The notes beneath the pieces were generated by a model. That model ran no database searches. It saw only the letters and a list, made by a program, of their open reading frames with translations, and was not told where the DNA came from. Below, one piece after another: positions 42,813-51,771 of a stretch of DNA of 64,000 nt. Location: NCBI RefSeq assembly GCF_900109605.1, contig NZ_FOAM01000006.1:248001-312000 (forward strand), read 5' to 3'. How positions within the stretch are numbered: position 1 is the stretch's first letter; the number at the start of each line of letters is the position of its first letter. The stretch is from Xaviernesmea oryzae. GTDB lineage: Bacteria; Pseudomonadota; Alphaproteobacteria; Rhizobiales; Rhizobiaceae. Both the position numbers and the translations under genes were made by a program.

Positions 42813-42975
42813 GGCATTCCCCTTTGTCTTTTGACTTTCAGACACATGAAGAAGGGGCACGGCGCTTGATGGCCGTCTTTCGCACCTTCTGGTCCGGCCC
42901 GGCCTGCGGCACTCCCACGCCGCGCAAGACCGTGTCCGGCGCGCCCTCCCTTGCGCGCTGGCTTATGATGAAGCG

Positions 42976-44304
42976 TTAGAACCCACCCTTGCCGGGATAC
43001 CAGCTGGTGCCGGCCAGCGGCACCTGCGCCATGGCGGCGGCCTCCATGGTCAGCGCCACAAGATCCTCGGGCTCGAGATTGTGCAGGTGGTTCTTGCCGC
43101 AGGCGCGCGCGATCGTCTGGGCTTCCAGCGTCATCACCTTGAGATAGTTGGCAAGGCGACGACCGGCGGCGACCGGGTCGAGGCGGGCTGCAAGCTCCGG
43201 GTCCTGCGTCGTAATGCCGGCGGGGTCCCGGCCCTCGTGCCAATCGTCATAGGCGCCGGCGGTCGTGCCGAGCTTGTTGTATTCCTCTTCCCATTTCGGG
43301 TCGTTGTCGCCGATGGCAACGAGCGCGGCCGTGCCGATGGCGACCGCATCGGCGCCGAGCGCCAGCGCCTTGGCGACATCGGCGCCCGAGCGGATGCCGC
43401 CGGAGACGACCAGCTGCACCTTGCGGTGCATGCCCAGATCCTGTAGCGCCTGAACGGCCGGGCGAATGCAGGCGAGCGTCGGCATGCCGACATGCTCGAT
43501 GAACACGTCCTGCGTCGCCGCCGTGCCGCCCTGCATGCCGTCGAGCACGACGACATCCGCCCCGGCTTTGACCGCCAGCGCGGTGTCATAATAGGGCCTA
43601 GAGCCGCCGACCTTGATATAGATCGGCTTTTCCCAATCGGTGATTTCGCGCAGTTCGAGGATCTTGATCTCGAGATCGTCGGGGCCGGTCCAGTCGGGAT
43701 GGCGGCAGGCGGAGCGCTGGTCGATGCCCTTGGGCAGGTTGCGCATGTTGGCCACCCGGTCGGAAATCTTCTGGCCGAGCAGCATGCCGCCGCCGCCGGG
43801 CTTGGCGCCCTGGCCGACCACGACTTCGATGGCGTCGGCGCGGCGCAAATCCCGAGGGTTCATGCCATAGCGCGAGGGAAGATATTGATAGACGAGCGTC
43901 TGCGAATGGCCGCGCTCTTCATCCGTCATGCCGCCATCGCCCGTGGTGGTCGAGGTGCCGGCAATCGTGGCGCCGCGGCCGAGCGCTTCCTTGGCATTGC
44001 CAGACAGTGCGCCAAAACTCATGCCGGCAATGGTGATCGGCGTTTTCAGCGTGATCGGCTTCTTGGCAAAGCGCGTGCCGAGCGTGACCGTCGTGTCGCA
44101 CTTCTCGCGATAGCCTTCGAGCGGATAGCGCGAGATCGAGGCGCCGAGGAACAGGAGATCGTCGAAATGCGGCACCTTGCGCTTGGTGCCAGCCCCGCGA
44201 ATGTCGTAGATGCCGGTGGCGGCAGCCCGGCGGATTTCGGCCATCGTGTGATCGTCGAAGGTCGCGGACTTGCGCGGCGGCGTATGGGGGTTGTGATAGC
44301 TCAT
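42976..44304 (-). CDS. glxD: FMN-binding glutamate-synthase-domain protein (GlxD; N-methylglutamate synthase-like subunit)
   Basis: A 442-residue protein equal to the FMN domain of the glutamate synthase large subunit. It shows FGALSGNAKEALGRGA, GQGAKPGGGGMLLGQKIS, the phosphate-binding VVLDGMQGGTAATQD and VVSGGIRSGADVAKALALG. The three cysteines that hold the 3Fe-4S cluster in GltB, expected just before GITTQDPEL, are absent: the sequence reads WHEGRDPAGITTQ. It therefore probably works without GltD-type electron transfer, as expected for N-methylglutamate synthase, which exchanges methylamine for ammonia on glutamate without net redox change. It is part of glxB-C-D-glnT. Confidence 0.88.
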   Translation of the reverse strand: MSYHNPHTPPRKSATFDDHTMAEIRRAAATGIYDIRGAGTKRKVPHFDDLLFLGASISRYPLEGYREKCDTTVTLGTRFAKKPITLKTPITIAGMSFGALSGNAKEALGRGATIAGTSTTTGDGGMTDEERGHSQTLVYQYLPSRYGMNPRDLRRADAIEVVVGQGAKPGGGGMLLGQKISDRVANMRNLPKGIDQRSACRHPDWTGPDDLEIKILELREITDWEKPIYIKVGGSRPYYDTALAVKAGADVVVLDGMQGGTAATQDVFIEHVGMPTLACIRPAVQALQDLGMHRKVQLVVSGGIRSGADVAKALALGADAVAIGTAALVAIGDNDPKWEEEYNKLGTTAGAYDDWHEGRDPAGITTQDPELAARLDPVAAGRRLANYLKVMTLEAQTIARACGKNHLHNLEPEDLVALTMEAAAMAQVPLAGTSWYPGKGGF

Positions 44305-44373
44305 CGTCTTGGCCTCTCGTCCCGGGCAATGTGAGGAGGAATGCGGCGCGCAGGCGCGCGCGCGGGTGCCGGC

Positions 44374-45060
44374 TCAGTAGGCGTCGGCGTTGTCGATATT
44401 GAAATTGTAGAGCTTGCGAGCCGAACCGTAGCGCTTGAACTCCTCAGGCTTTGCATGGGTCACGCCAGCCTTGTCGAGAAGCTCGGCCAGCTTCTCCAGA
44501 TGCTCGGGCCGCATCTCCTTTTCGATGCAGTCGGCGCCGAGGCTTTTGACCGAGCCGCGCACGAAGAGCTTCGCTTCATAGAGCGAGTCGCCCAGGGCAT
44601 CCCCCGCATCGCCGCAGACGATCAGATGGCCCGATTGCCCCATGAAGGCCGACATATGGCCGATCGAGCCGTGAACGACGATGTCGATGCCCTTCATCGA
44701 GATGCCGCAGCGCGAGGCCGCATTGCCCTTGATGACCAGAAGGCCGCCGCGCCCGGTGGCGCCGGCATATTGCGAGGCATCGCCCTCGATAACGACAGTG
44801 CCGGACATCATGTTCTCGGCCACGCCGGGACCGGCGGAGCCATGGACGGTGACGGTGCCGCCATCATTCATGCCGGCGCAATAATAGCCGACCGAGCCGC
44901 GCACCTCGACGGTGACGGGACTGTCGATGCCGACAGCCACCGCATGATGCCCGCGCGGATTGACCACTTCGAATTCGGTATCGTTGGCGCCGGTGGAAAG
45001 ACCGTGTAGCGCGCCGTTCAGCGCCCGCAGGGGCGTGTGGGACAGGTCGAAAACAGGCAT
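44374..45060 (-). CDS. glxC: GXGXG beta-helix protein (GlxC; N-methylglutamate synthase-like subunit)
   Basis: A 228-residue protein corresponding to the C-terminal right-handed beta-helix of the glutamate synthase large subunit. Repeated G-x-x-G-x-x-x-G turns are clear in VEVRGSVGYYCAGMNDGG, VVIEGDASQYAGATGRGG, LVIKGNAASRCG and LIVCGDAGDALG. It has a structural role in joining the amidotransferase and FMN parts, which here are split into three genes. It sits between glxB and glxD on the same strand. Confidence 0.9.
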   Translation of the reverse strand: MPVFDLSHTPLRALNGALHGLSTGANDTEFEVVNPRGHHAVAVGIDSPVTVEVRGSVGYYCAGMNDGGTVTVHGSAGPGVAENMMSGTVVIEGDASQYAGATGRGGLLVIKGNAASRCGISMKGIDIVVHGSIGHMSAFMGQSGHLIVCGDAGDALGDSLYEAKLFVRGSVKSLGADCIEKEMRPEHLEKLAELLDKAGVTHAKPEEFKRYGSARKLYNFNIDNADAY

Positions 45061-45137
45061 CAGATCCCCTCTTGAAGGATGCCGGCGGGCGGGCGTGAAC
45101 CTCTTCCTCGCCGGGCTTTGTTTGGTCCGGTGGCCGG

Positions 45138-46043
45138 TCAGGCGGCCTTTTCGTGATCCCAGAAATAGACAGTGGCCGGCTCGGGCTCCCAGACCCGCGC
45201 CTCTTCGATGCCCGGCAGGTTCACCAAAGCGCGGTACTCCGAACCGAAGGCGACGTAACGGTCGGTCTCGGCCATCACGGCGGGCTTGCAGGCGATGGGA
45301 TCGCGCACCACGCCGAAGCCGGACTTGGTGCCGACGACGAAGGTGAAGAAGCCATCGAGATCGTCGAGCGCGCCGGTCAGCGCCTCGCCCAGATCCTTGC
45401 CCTTGGCCATTTCGGCCGTGAGATAGGCGGCGGCGACTTCAGAATCGTTCTGCGTTTCGAAGCGCATGCCTTCGCGCACCAGCTCGCGGCGCAGATTGTT
45501 GTGGTTGGACAGCGAGCCATTATGCACCAGGCACTGGTCGGCCCCGGTGGAGAAGGGGTGCGCGCCGAGCGTCGTCACCGCGCTTTCGGTCGCCATGCGG
45601 GTATGGCCGATGCCATGCGTGCCCGACATCGCACGCACATCGAACCGGGCGACGACATCCTTGGGCAGGCCGGTTTCCTTGTAGATCTCAACGCTCTCGC
45701 CCGAGCCCATGATCCGCACATCAGGCCTGAGGCTTGCCAGCGTCTCGCGCACGGCGCCGAGCTTGTCGGCATCGCAGTCGATCACCGCATGGGTGCTCTT
45801 GACCGTCAGGCTGGCGGGGATCCCGGCCTGCGTCAGCGCCTCCGCCAGACCGTCGAAATCGACCTCGGGCTTTGCGGACTGGATCGTCACCTTCGCCTTG
45901 CCGGACGCCGCGCCGCCATAGATGGCGATGCCGGCGGAATCCGGCCCACGATCGGTCATGGTGATCAGCATGTCCGAGAGCAGCGCGCCCAGCTGCGGCT
46001 CAAGGCTCGGATCCTTCAGGAACAGTCCAACAATGCCGCACAT
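45138..46043 (-). CDS. glxB: Class II glutamine-amidotransferase protein (GlxB; N-methylglutamate synthase-like subunit)
   Basis: A 301-residue protein starting MCGIVGLF, so the nucleophilic cysteine of class II amidotransferases is exposed after Met removal. Other family features are GIGHTRMATES and QCLVHNGSLSNHNNLRRELV. It equals the N-terminal domain of GltB. With GlxC and GlxD it makes a split glutamate-synthase-like enzyme; in methylotrophs the corresponding set (mgsABC) forms N-methylglutamate. A strong ribosome site GGAGGTGA precedes ATG 46043. It is the first gene of glxBCD-glnT after the regulator glxA. Confidence 0.92.
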   Translation of the reverse strand: MCGIVGLFLKDPSLEPQLGALLSDMLITMTDRGPDSAGIAIYGGAASGKAKVTIQSAKPEVDFDGLAEALTQAGIPASLTVKSTHAVIDCDADKLGAVRETLASLRPDVRIMGSGESVEIYKETGLPKDVVARFDVRAMSGTHGIGHTRMATESAVTTLGAHPFSTGADQCLVHNGSLSNHNNLRRELVREGMRFETQNDSEVAAAYLTAEMAKGKDLGEALTGALDDLDGFFTFVVGTKSGFGVVRDPIACKPAVMAETDRYVAFGSEYRALVNLPGIEEARVWEPEPATVYFWDHEKAA

Positions 46044-46085
46044 CGGAAGTCACCTCCATTCGTTGCTGAAGGAAGGCCTATCATA

Positions 46086-46095
46086 TGGCATGCCA
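46086..46095. promoter_or_regulatory. TGGCATGCCA palindrome before glxB
   Basis: A perfect 10-bp palindrome, within TATGG-CATG-CCACA, located 43 bp upstream of the glxB start and downstream of glxA. Its core fits the same TGGYRYRCCA pattern as the GntR operator candidates at 39326-39341 and 40344-40359, hinting at shared control of glxBCD-glnT. It could alternatively be the target of GlxA. Confidence 0.45.
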
Positions 46096-46127
46096 CAGGA
46101 TCAACTATCAGGAATAAAATTTTCTTC

Positions 46128-47123
46128 TTAAGGCGATTGATTTTTACCGGCCTTCTGGCGCAACGCATGCGGCGACATGTCGTAGAGCTCTGAAAAGCAA
46201 CGTGAAAAATGCCCCGCGCTGGAAAATCCCGTCGCATAGGCGATCTCGGCGATCGACAGCGGGCTCTGCTCGACCAGCCGCCGACCATGGGCGAGACGGA
46301 TGGCGCGGTATGTGTCGAGAAAGCCTAAGCGCATGTGCTGGGCAAAGAGCCGGTCGAGATGGCGGGGGCTGATGCCGGCCAGCCGCGCCATGGTTTGGCG
46401 ATCGAGCGGCTGCTCGATCGTCGCCTCCATCTTTTCGAGCACCGTCAGGAGGGCGGGATGATGGGTGCCGAATCGCTCGGCCGCCGCGCTGCGCTGGGCG
46501 GCTTCCGGCTGGGCAAGTCCCGTATGCAGATACCAGTCGCTGACCCGACGAGCGAAATCGCCGCCCATACGCTCACCGATCAGCGCATGCATCATGTCGA
46601 GCGGCGCGACGCCGCCGGCGCAGGTGATGCGGTCGCCATCCAGCACATAGCGCGCCTGGCGCGGGGCGAGATGCGGAAACGCCTCTTTCAGCAGCGCGGC
46701 ATGTTCCCAATGAATGGTGAAATCGCGCCGCTCAAGCAGACCGGCGGCGGCCAGCACATAGGCGCCGCTGGAAATGCCGCCAATGCGCACGCCCTGGCGC
46801 GCCAGCCGGCGCAAGAGCGGGAAGGCCGGCTCGGCGGCGCGCCAGTCCCTCAAGCCGCCACCGACGCAAACGAACAGCGTGTGGCACGCCTCACCGCCTG
46901 CTGCCAGCGCCCTGCACGGCATGGGCAGGCCGGAGGAACTGATGACCGCCGCACCATCGACCGAGAACAGCGCGATCTCATAAAGCTCCCGCCCGGCCAG
47001 CAGGTTGGCGGCGCGCAAGGGCTCGCTTGCCGAAGCAAAGGACATCAGCGCGAAATTCGGCAGCAGAAGAAAGCCGAAGCGCTGGATATTGCGGTTGTCG
47101 GGACGCGCGTCAATTTCGCTCAT
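46128..47123 (-). CDS. glxA: GlxA-type AraC-family regulator with DJ-1/PfpI domain
   Basis: A 331-residue activator. The N-terminal DJ-1/PfpI-like domain (about 10-190; FGFLLLPNFALMSFASASEP, AGLLERRDFTIHWEH) senses a ligand but lacks protease function in this family. The C-terminal AraC domain (about 220-325) has two helix-turn-helices, MARLAGISPRHLDRLFAQHM and IAEIAYATGFSSAGHFSRCF. Its place between glxBCD-glnT and the divergent soxBDAG genes, sharing a 98-bp promoter region with soxB, indicates that it controls methylated-amine use. Homologues in rhizobia bear the name GlxA. Confidence 0.9.
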   Translation of the reverse strand: MSEIDARPDNRNIQRFGFLLLPNFALMSFASASEPLRAANLLAGRELYEIALFSVDGAAVISSSGLPMPCRALAAGGEACHTLFVCVGGGLRDWRAAEPAFPLLRRLARQGVRIGGISSGAYVLAAAGLLERRDFTIHWEHAALLKEAFPHLAPRQARYVLDGDRITCAGGVAPLDMMHALIGERMGGDFARRVSDWYLHTGLAQPEAAQRSAAAERFGTHHPALLTVLEKMEATIEQPLDRQTMARLAGISPRHLDRLFAQHMRLGFLDTYRAIRLAHGRRLVEQSPLSIAEIAYATGFSSAGHFSRCFSELYDMSPHALRQKAGKNQSP

Positions 47124-47221
47124 GTCCCGAATTTATACTTTTCCGTCTCTTTCCTGCAATAGCCGGAGGATATCTTCCGCTAGGATCAGGGCCTGTCTGA
47201 CCGGCCCCGAGGCTTCCGCGC

Positions 47222-48472
47222 ATGCGCTATTCCGCCCTGTCCATTCTCAAGAACGGCCTGTTCGGCAACAAGGGCTGGAAGCCGGCCTGGCGCACACCCG
47301 CACCCAAGCCGCATTATGACGTCGTCATCGTCGGCGGGGGCGGACATGGGCTGGCAACCGCTTATTACCTCGCCAAGGAATTCGGTATCACCAATGTCGC
47401 CGTCGTCGAGAAGGGCTATGTCGGCTCCGGCAATGTCGGCCGCAACACCACGATCATCCGCTCCAACTATCTGCTGCCGGGCAACAATCCCTTCTACGAA
47501 CTGTCGATGAAGCTCTGGGAAGGGCTGGAGCAGGACTTCAACTTCAACGCCATGGTCTCCCAGCGCGGCGTGCTAAACCTCTTTCATTCCGACGCCCAGC
47601 GCGACGCCTATACCCGGCGTGGCAATGCCATGCAGCTGCACGGTGTGGATGCCGACCTTCTCGACCGCGAGGCCGTGCGCGCCATGGTGCCCTTCCTCGA
47701 CTTCGACAATGCGCGCTTCCCGATCCAGGGCGGACTGTTGCAAAAGCGCGGCGGCACGGTGCGCCATGATGCGGTGGCCTGGGGCTATGCCCGCGGCGCC
47801 GATATGCGTGGCGTCGACATCCTGCAAAATTGCGAGGTCACCGGCATTCGCCAATCGCAGGGCCGGGTTCTGGGCGTCGAGACCACACGCGGCTTCATCG
47901 CCTGCAACAAGCTGGCGCTGGCGGCCGCCGGCAATTCTTCCCGGGTCGCCGAGATGGCGGGCCTCAAGCTCCCGATGGAAAGCCATGTGCTGCAGGCCTT
48001 CGTCTCCGAGGGGCTGAAGCCCTTCATCGACGGCGTCGTCACCTTCGGCGCCGGCCATTTCTACGTCTCGCAATCCGACAAGGGCGGGCTGGTCTTCGGC
48101 GGCGATATCGACGGCTATAATTCCTATGCCCAGCGCGGCAATCTGGCGACGGTGGAGCATGTGGCCGAGGCCGGCAAGGCGATGATCCCCGCTTTGTCGC
48201 GCATCCGGGTGCTCAGGTCCTGGGGCGGGGTGATGGACATGTCGATGGATGGCTCGCCTGTTATCGACCGCACGCCGATCGACAATCTCTATCTCAATGC
48301 CGGCTGGTGCTATGGCGGCTTCAAGGCGACACCGGCATCCGGCTTCTGCTTCGCGCACCTGCTGGCGCGCGACGCGCCGCAGGCGACCGCGACGGCCTTC
48401 CGGCTCGACCGCTTCAAGCGCGGCTATCTCATCGACGAAAAGGGCCAGGGCGCCCAGCCGAACCTGCATTGA
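47222..48472 (+). CDS. soxB: Sarcosine oxidase / N-methylglutamate dehydrogenase beta subunit
   Basis: FAD-containing catalytic subunit of a heterotetrameric oxidase, 416 residues. The dinucleotide motif VVIVGGGGHGLATAYYLAKE begins near residue 32, followed by VVEKGYVGSGNVGRNTTIIR, where in sarcosine oxidase a His/Arg region binds flavin covalently, and the C-terminal GWCYGGFKATPASG. It demethylates a secondary N-methyl amino acid, handing the methyl to tetrahydrofolate in the alpha subunit. In this context N-methylglutamate (MgdA-like) is the more likely substrate than sarcosine. It is the first gene of soxBDAG, divergent from glxA. Confidence 0.92.
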   Translation: MRYSALSILKNGLFGNKGWKPAWRTPAPKPHYDVVIVGGGGHGLATAYYLAKEFGITNVAVVEKGYVGSGNVGRNTTIIRSNYLLPGNNPFYELSMKLWEGLEQDFNFNAMVSQRGVLNLFHSDAQRDAYTRRGNAMQLHGVDADLLDREAVRAMVPFLDFDNARFPIQGGLLQKRGGTVRHDAVAWGYARGADMRGVDILQNCEVTGIRQSQGRVLGVETTRGFIACNKLALAAAGNSSRVAEMAGLKLPMESHVLQAFVSEGLKPFIDGVVTFGAGHFYVSQSDKGGLVFGGDIDGYNSYAQRGNLATVEHVAEAGKAMIPALSRIRVLRSWGGVMDMSMDGSPVIDRTPIDNLYLNAGWCYGGFKATPASGFCFAHLLARDAPQATATAFRLDRFKRGYLIDEKGQGAQPNLH

Positions 48473-48524
48473 TCAGAGAACATCGGTCCGACGCTCTTAA
48501 CCTGCTTTCGCAAGGACAACCGAC

Positions 48525-48800
48525 ATGGCAAGCCTGATTGCCTGCCCGCATTGCGGCAGGAGACCCAAGGAAGAATTCACCATCAAGGGCGCGGCTCTCG
48601 TCCGCCCCGAGCCGGAGGCCGACGCGGATACCTGGTTCGACCATGTCTATCTGCGCGACAATCCGCGCGGTCGCTACGCGGAATTCTGGCACCACACCTC
48701 CGGCTGCCGCCGCTGGCTGGTGGTGACCCGCGATACCGCAACGCATGAGCTGGAAGAGACCCGGGACGCAGCACTCTGGCGCAGGGAGACCGCCCGATGA
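48525..48800 (+). CDS. soxD: Sarcosine oxidase / N-methylglutamate dehydrogenase delta subunit
   Basis: A 91-residue zinc-binding small subunit. CPHCG at residues 6-10 and the later H-x-x-S-GC (HHTSGCRRW) are the metal ligands known for SoxD. The segments FTIKGAA and TWFDHVYLRDNPRGRYAEFW are conserved. It overlaps soxA by 4 bp, so production of the two subunits is coupled. It matches MgdB in methylamine-using bacteria. Confidence 0.93.
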   Translation: MASLIACPHCGRRPKEEFTIKGAALVRPEPEADADTWFDHVYLRDNPRGRYAEFWHHTSGCRRWLVVTRDTATHELEETRDAALWRRETAR

Positions 48801-51763
48801 CGAGCTATCGCCTGAACCAGGGCGGGCTGATCGACCGCGCCCAGCCGCTCTCCTTCTCCTTCGATGGCAAGCCGATGACGGGCTTTGCCGGCGATAGCCT
48901 CGCCTCGGCGCTGCTCGCCAATGGCCAGCGGCTGATGGGCCGCTCCTTCAAATATCACCGCCCTCGCGGCGTGTTGACGGCGGGCGCGGCCGAGCCCAAC
49001 GCGCTGATGACGATCGGCAAGGGCGGACGCACCGAGACCAACACCCGCGCGACCATGCAGGAACTCTATGCCGGGCTCACCGCCCGCAGCCAGAACCGCT
49101 GGCCCTCGCTCGACCATGATATCGGCGCGCTGAACGGCCTGCTCTCGCCGTTCTTGAGCGCCGGCTTCTACTACAAGACCTTCATGTGGCCGGCCACATT
49201 CTGGGAGAAGCTCTACGAGCCCTTCATCCGCAAGGCGGCGGGGCTCGGCGAGGCCGCGAAGGAGAGCGATCCCGACAGGTTCGAGAAATGCTGGGCCCAT
49301 TGCGATCTTCTCGTCATCGGCGCCGGTGCGACGGGTCTTGCCGCCGCGCTGACCGCCGGCCGCGCCGGCGCGCGGGTCATTCTGCTCGATGAGCAGGCGA
49401 CCATCGGCGGCGGGCTTTTGTCCGAGACAGCAACCATCAGCGGCGTGCCGGCGCCACGCTTTGCCGAGACCCTCCTGGCCGAACTCGAGGCCCTGCCCAA
49501 TGTCCGCGTCCTGCCCCGCACCACCGCCTTTGGCTGGTATGACGGCAATGTCTTCGGTGCGGTCGAGCGGGTGCAGAAACATCTGGCCGAACCGCTTGCA
49601 AACCGGCCGGTGGAACGCCTCTGGCGGATCATCGCCGGTCAGGCGCTGCTGGCAACGGGCGCGGAAGAGCGTCCGCTCGTGTTCGGCGGCAACGACATTC
49701 CCGGCGTGATGATGGCCAGCGCCGCGCGCAGCTACGTCAACCGCTACGCCGTCGCCCCGGCCCGGCAGATGGCCGTCTTCACCACCAATGACAGCGGTTA
49801 TGCGCTGGTGCGCGATCTCGAAGCGGCCGGCGTGTCGCTTTCCGCCATCATCGACAGCCGCGCCGAGGGGGCTGCACCCGGCCTTTACAAGGGCAGCGCC
49901 CGCATCATCCCAGGCGCGGTGGTGCGCGATGCGCATGGCGGAAAGTCGCTTTCGGCCATCACCATCGCCAGCCAAGGACGCACGGAAAAGCTCGGCGTCG
50001 ACGGCCTCGCCGTCTCAGGCGGCTTCAGCCCGATCGTCCATCTCGCCTGCCATCGCGGCGGCAAGCTATCCTGGTCGGATGAGAACGGGGCCTTTCTCGC
50101 CGAGGACCGCAAGGGCCTGGCGCTGGCAGGGGCCGCCGCCGGCCTCTCCGGTCTTGCCACCTGCCTGGAGGCCGGCGCGCGCACGGCTCTCGCCCTGCTC
50201 GACCAGCTCGGCATCGCCGCAACATTTGCGCCCTTCCCCGATGTCGAAGGCGATATCGTCGCGCCGGCTACCAAGCCGCTCTGGTCTATCCCCGGCATCA
50301 AGGGCAAGGCCTTTATCGACTTTCAGAACGACGTCCACCGCGCCGATCTCGGCCTTGCCGTGCGCGAGGGCTATGCCCATGTGGAACTCGCCAAGCGCTA
50401 TACGACGAATGGCATGGCGACCGACCAGGGCAAGCTCTCCAATGTCAACGCCATCGGCCTGCTTGCCGAGGCGCGCGGCGTTTCGCCTGACGAGGTCGGC
50501 ACCACCACCTTCCGGCCCTTCTACACGCCCGTCTCTTTTGGCGCGCTGGCGGGATCCTCCCATGGCAAGCATTTCCAGCCGGTGCGCCAGTCGCCGCTGC
50601 ATGACTGGGCGAAGAAGAACGGCGCCCGCTTCGTCGAGACCGGCCTCTGGTATCGCTCCGCCTGGTTCCCGCGCGCGGGCGAAAGCACCTGGCGCGAGAG
50701 CGTCGACCGCGAGGTGCGCACCGTGCGCGAAAAGGCCGGGCTCTGCGATGTCTCCATGCTCGGCAAGATCGAGATCACCGGCAAGGACGCCGCCACCTTC
50801 CTCGACCGCGTCTATTGCAACGGCTTCGCCAACCTGCCCGTGGGCAAGGCGCGTTACGGGCTGATGCTGCGCGAGGACGGCTTCATCTATGATGACGGCA
50901 CCACCAGCCGGCTCGCCGAAGACCGCTTCTTCATGACGACCACGACGGCCTATGCCGCCGGCGTTCTCAATCATCTGGAATTTTGCGCCCAGGCGCTCTG
51001 GCCGGAGCTTGACGTGCGGCTGGCCTCCGTCACCGATCAATGGGCGCAGATGGCGATAGCCGGTCCGCTGGCCCGCGCGATCCTTCAGGACATTGTCGAC
51101 GCGGACATTTCCAACGAGGCCTTCCCCTTCCTTGGCGCCCGCACCGTCTCGCTCTTCAACGGTGCGCTTGCCGGCCGGCTGTTCCGCATCTCCTTCTCCG
51201 GCGAGCTTGCCTATGAGCTGGCCGTGCCCGCAGGCTATGGCGAAAGCGTTGCCGACGCATTGATGGAGATCGGAAAGCCGCACGGGATGTGCGCTTATGG
51301 CGTGGAAGCGCTCTCGGTGCTGCGCATCGAGAAGGGCCACGTTACCCATAATGAGATCAACGGCACGGTGGTGCCGGCCGATCTCGGCTTCGGCCGCATG
51401 GTCTCGACCAAGAAGGCGGACTTCATCGGCAAGCATATGCTGTCGCGCGAGGGCTTGGTGGCAGCCAACCGCCATCAGCTCGTCGGTGTCGTACCGCTCG
51501 ATCCGGCAACGAGTTTTCGCACCGGCGCGCATATTCTCGCCAAGGGCGCGACGGCGACGCTGGAAAGCAGCCTTGGCCATGTCAGCTCCAGCTGCCACTC
51601 GCCGCATGTAGGCTCCACCATCGGGCTGGCTTTGGTGCGCGCCGGCGCCAGCCGGCATGGGGAGGAGGTCATGGTGTGGAACGGCTTGCGCGGCGAATAT
51701 ACGCCAGGCCGGCTCTGCGATCCCGTCTTTGTCGATCCCGCCCATGAGAAACTCAAGGTCTGA
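48797..51763 (+). CDS. soxA: Sarcosine oxidase / N-methylglutamate dehydrogenase alpha subunit
   Basis: Large subunit of 988 residues. An N-terminal ferredoxin-like segment (LSFSFDGKPMTGFAGDSLAS) is followed by a pyridine-nucleotide-binding FAD/NAD domain (LLVIGAGATGLAAALTAGRA near residue 172 and a second site near 330, RQMAVFTTNDSGYALVRDL). From about residue 600 to the end comes a GcvT-like aminomethyltransferase domain that binds tetrahydrofolate and captures formaldehyde as methylene-THF (GLCDVSMLGKIEITGKDA, FSGELAYELAVPAGYG). The length and order match SoxA/MgdC. It is tightly packed between soxD and soxG. Confidence 0.94.
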   Translation: MTSYRLNQGGLIDRAQPLSFSFDGKPMTGFAGDSLASALLANGQRLMGRSFKYHRPRGVLTAGAAEPNALMTIGKGGRTETNTRATMQELYAGLTARSQNRWPSLDHDIGALNGLLSPFLSAGFYYKTFMWPATFWEKLYEPFIRKAAGLGEAAKESDPDRFEKCWAHCDLLVIGAGATGLAAALTAGRAGARVILLDEQATIGGGLLSETATISGVPAPRFAETLLAELEALPNVRVLPRTTAFGWYDGNVFGAVERVQKHLAEPLANRPVERLWRIIAGQALLATGAEERPLVFGGNDIPGVMMASAARSYVNRYAVAPARQMAVFTTNDSGYALVRDLEAAGVSLSAIIDSRAEGAAPGLYKGSARIIPGAVVRDAHGGKSLSAITIASQGRTEKLGVDGLAVSGGFSPIVHLACHRGGKLSWSDENGAFLAEDRKGLALAGAAAGLSGLATCLEAGARTALALLDQLGIAATFAPFPDVEGDIVAPATKPLWSIPGIKGKAFIDFQNDVHRADLGLAVREGYAHVELAKRYTTNGMATDQGKLSNVNAIGLLAEARGVSPDEVGTTTFRPFYTPVSFGALAGSSHGKHFQPVRQSPLHDWAKKNGARFVETGLWYRSAWFPRAGESTWRESVDREVRTVREKAGLCDVSMLGKIEITGKDAATFLDRVYCNGFANLPVGKARYGLMLREDGFIYDDGTTSRLAEDRFFMTTTTAYAAGVLNHLEFCAQALWPELDVRLASVTDQWAQMAIAGPLARAILQDIVDADISNEAFPFLGARTVSLFNGALAGRLFRISFSGELAYELAVPAGYGESVADALMEIGKPHGMCAYGVEALSVLRIEKGHVTHNEINGTVVPADLGFGRMVSTKKADFIGKHMLSREGLVAANRHQLVGVVPLDPATSFRTGAHILAKGATATLESSLGHVSSSCHSPHVGSTIGLALVRAGASRHGEEVMVWNGLRGEYTPGRLCDPVFVDPAHEKLKV

Positions 51764-51771
51764 GGCCCGCA

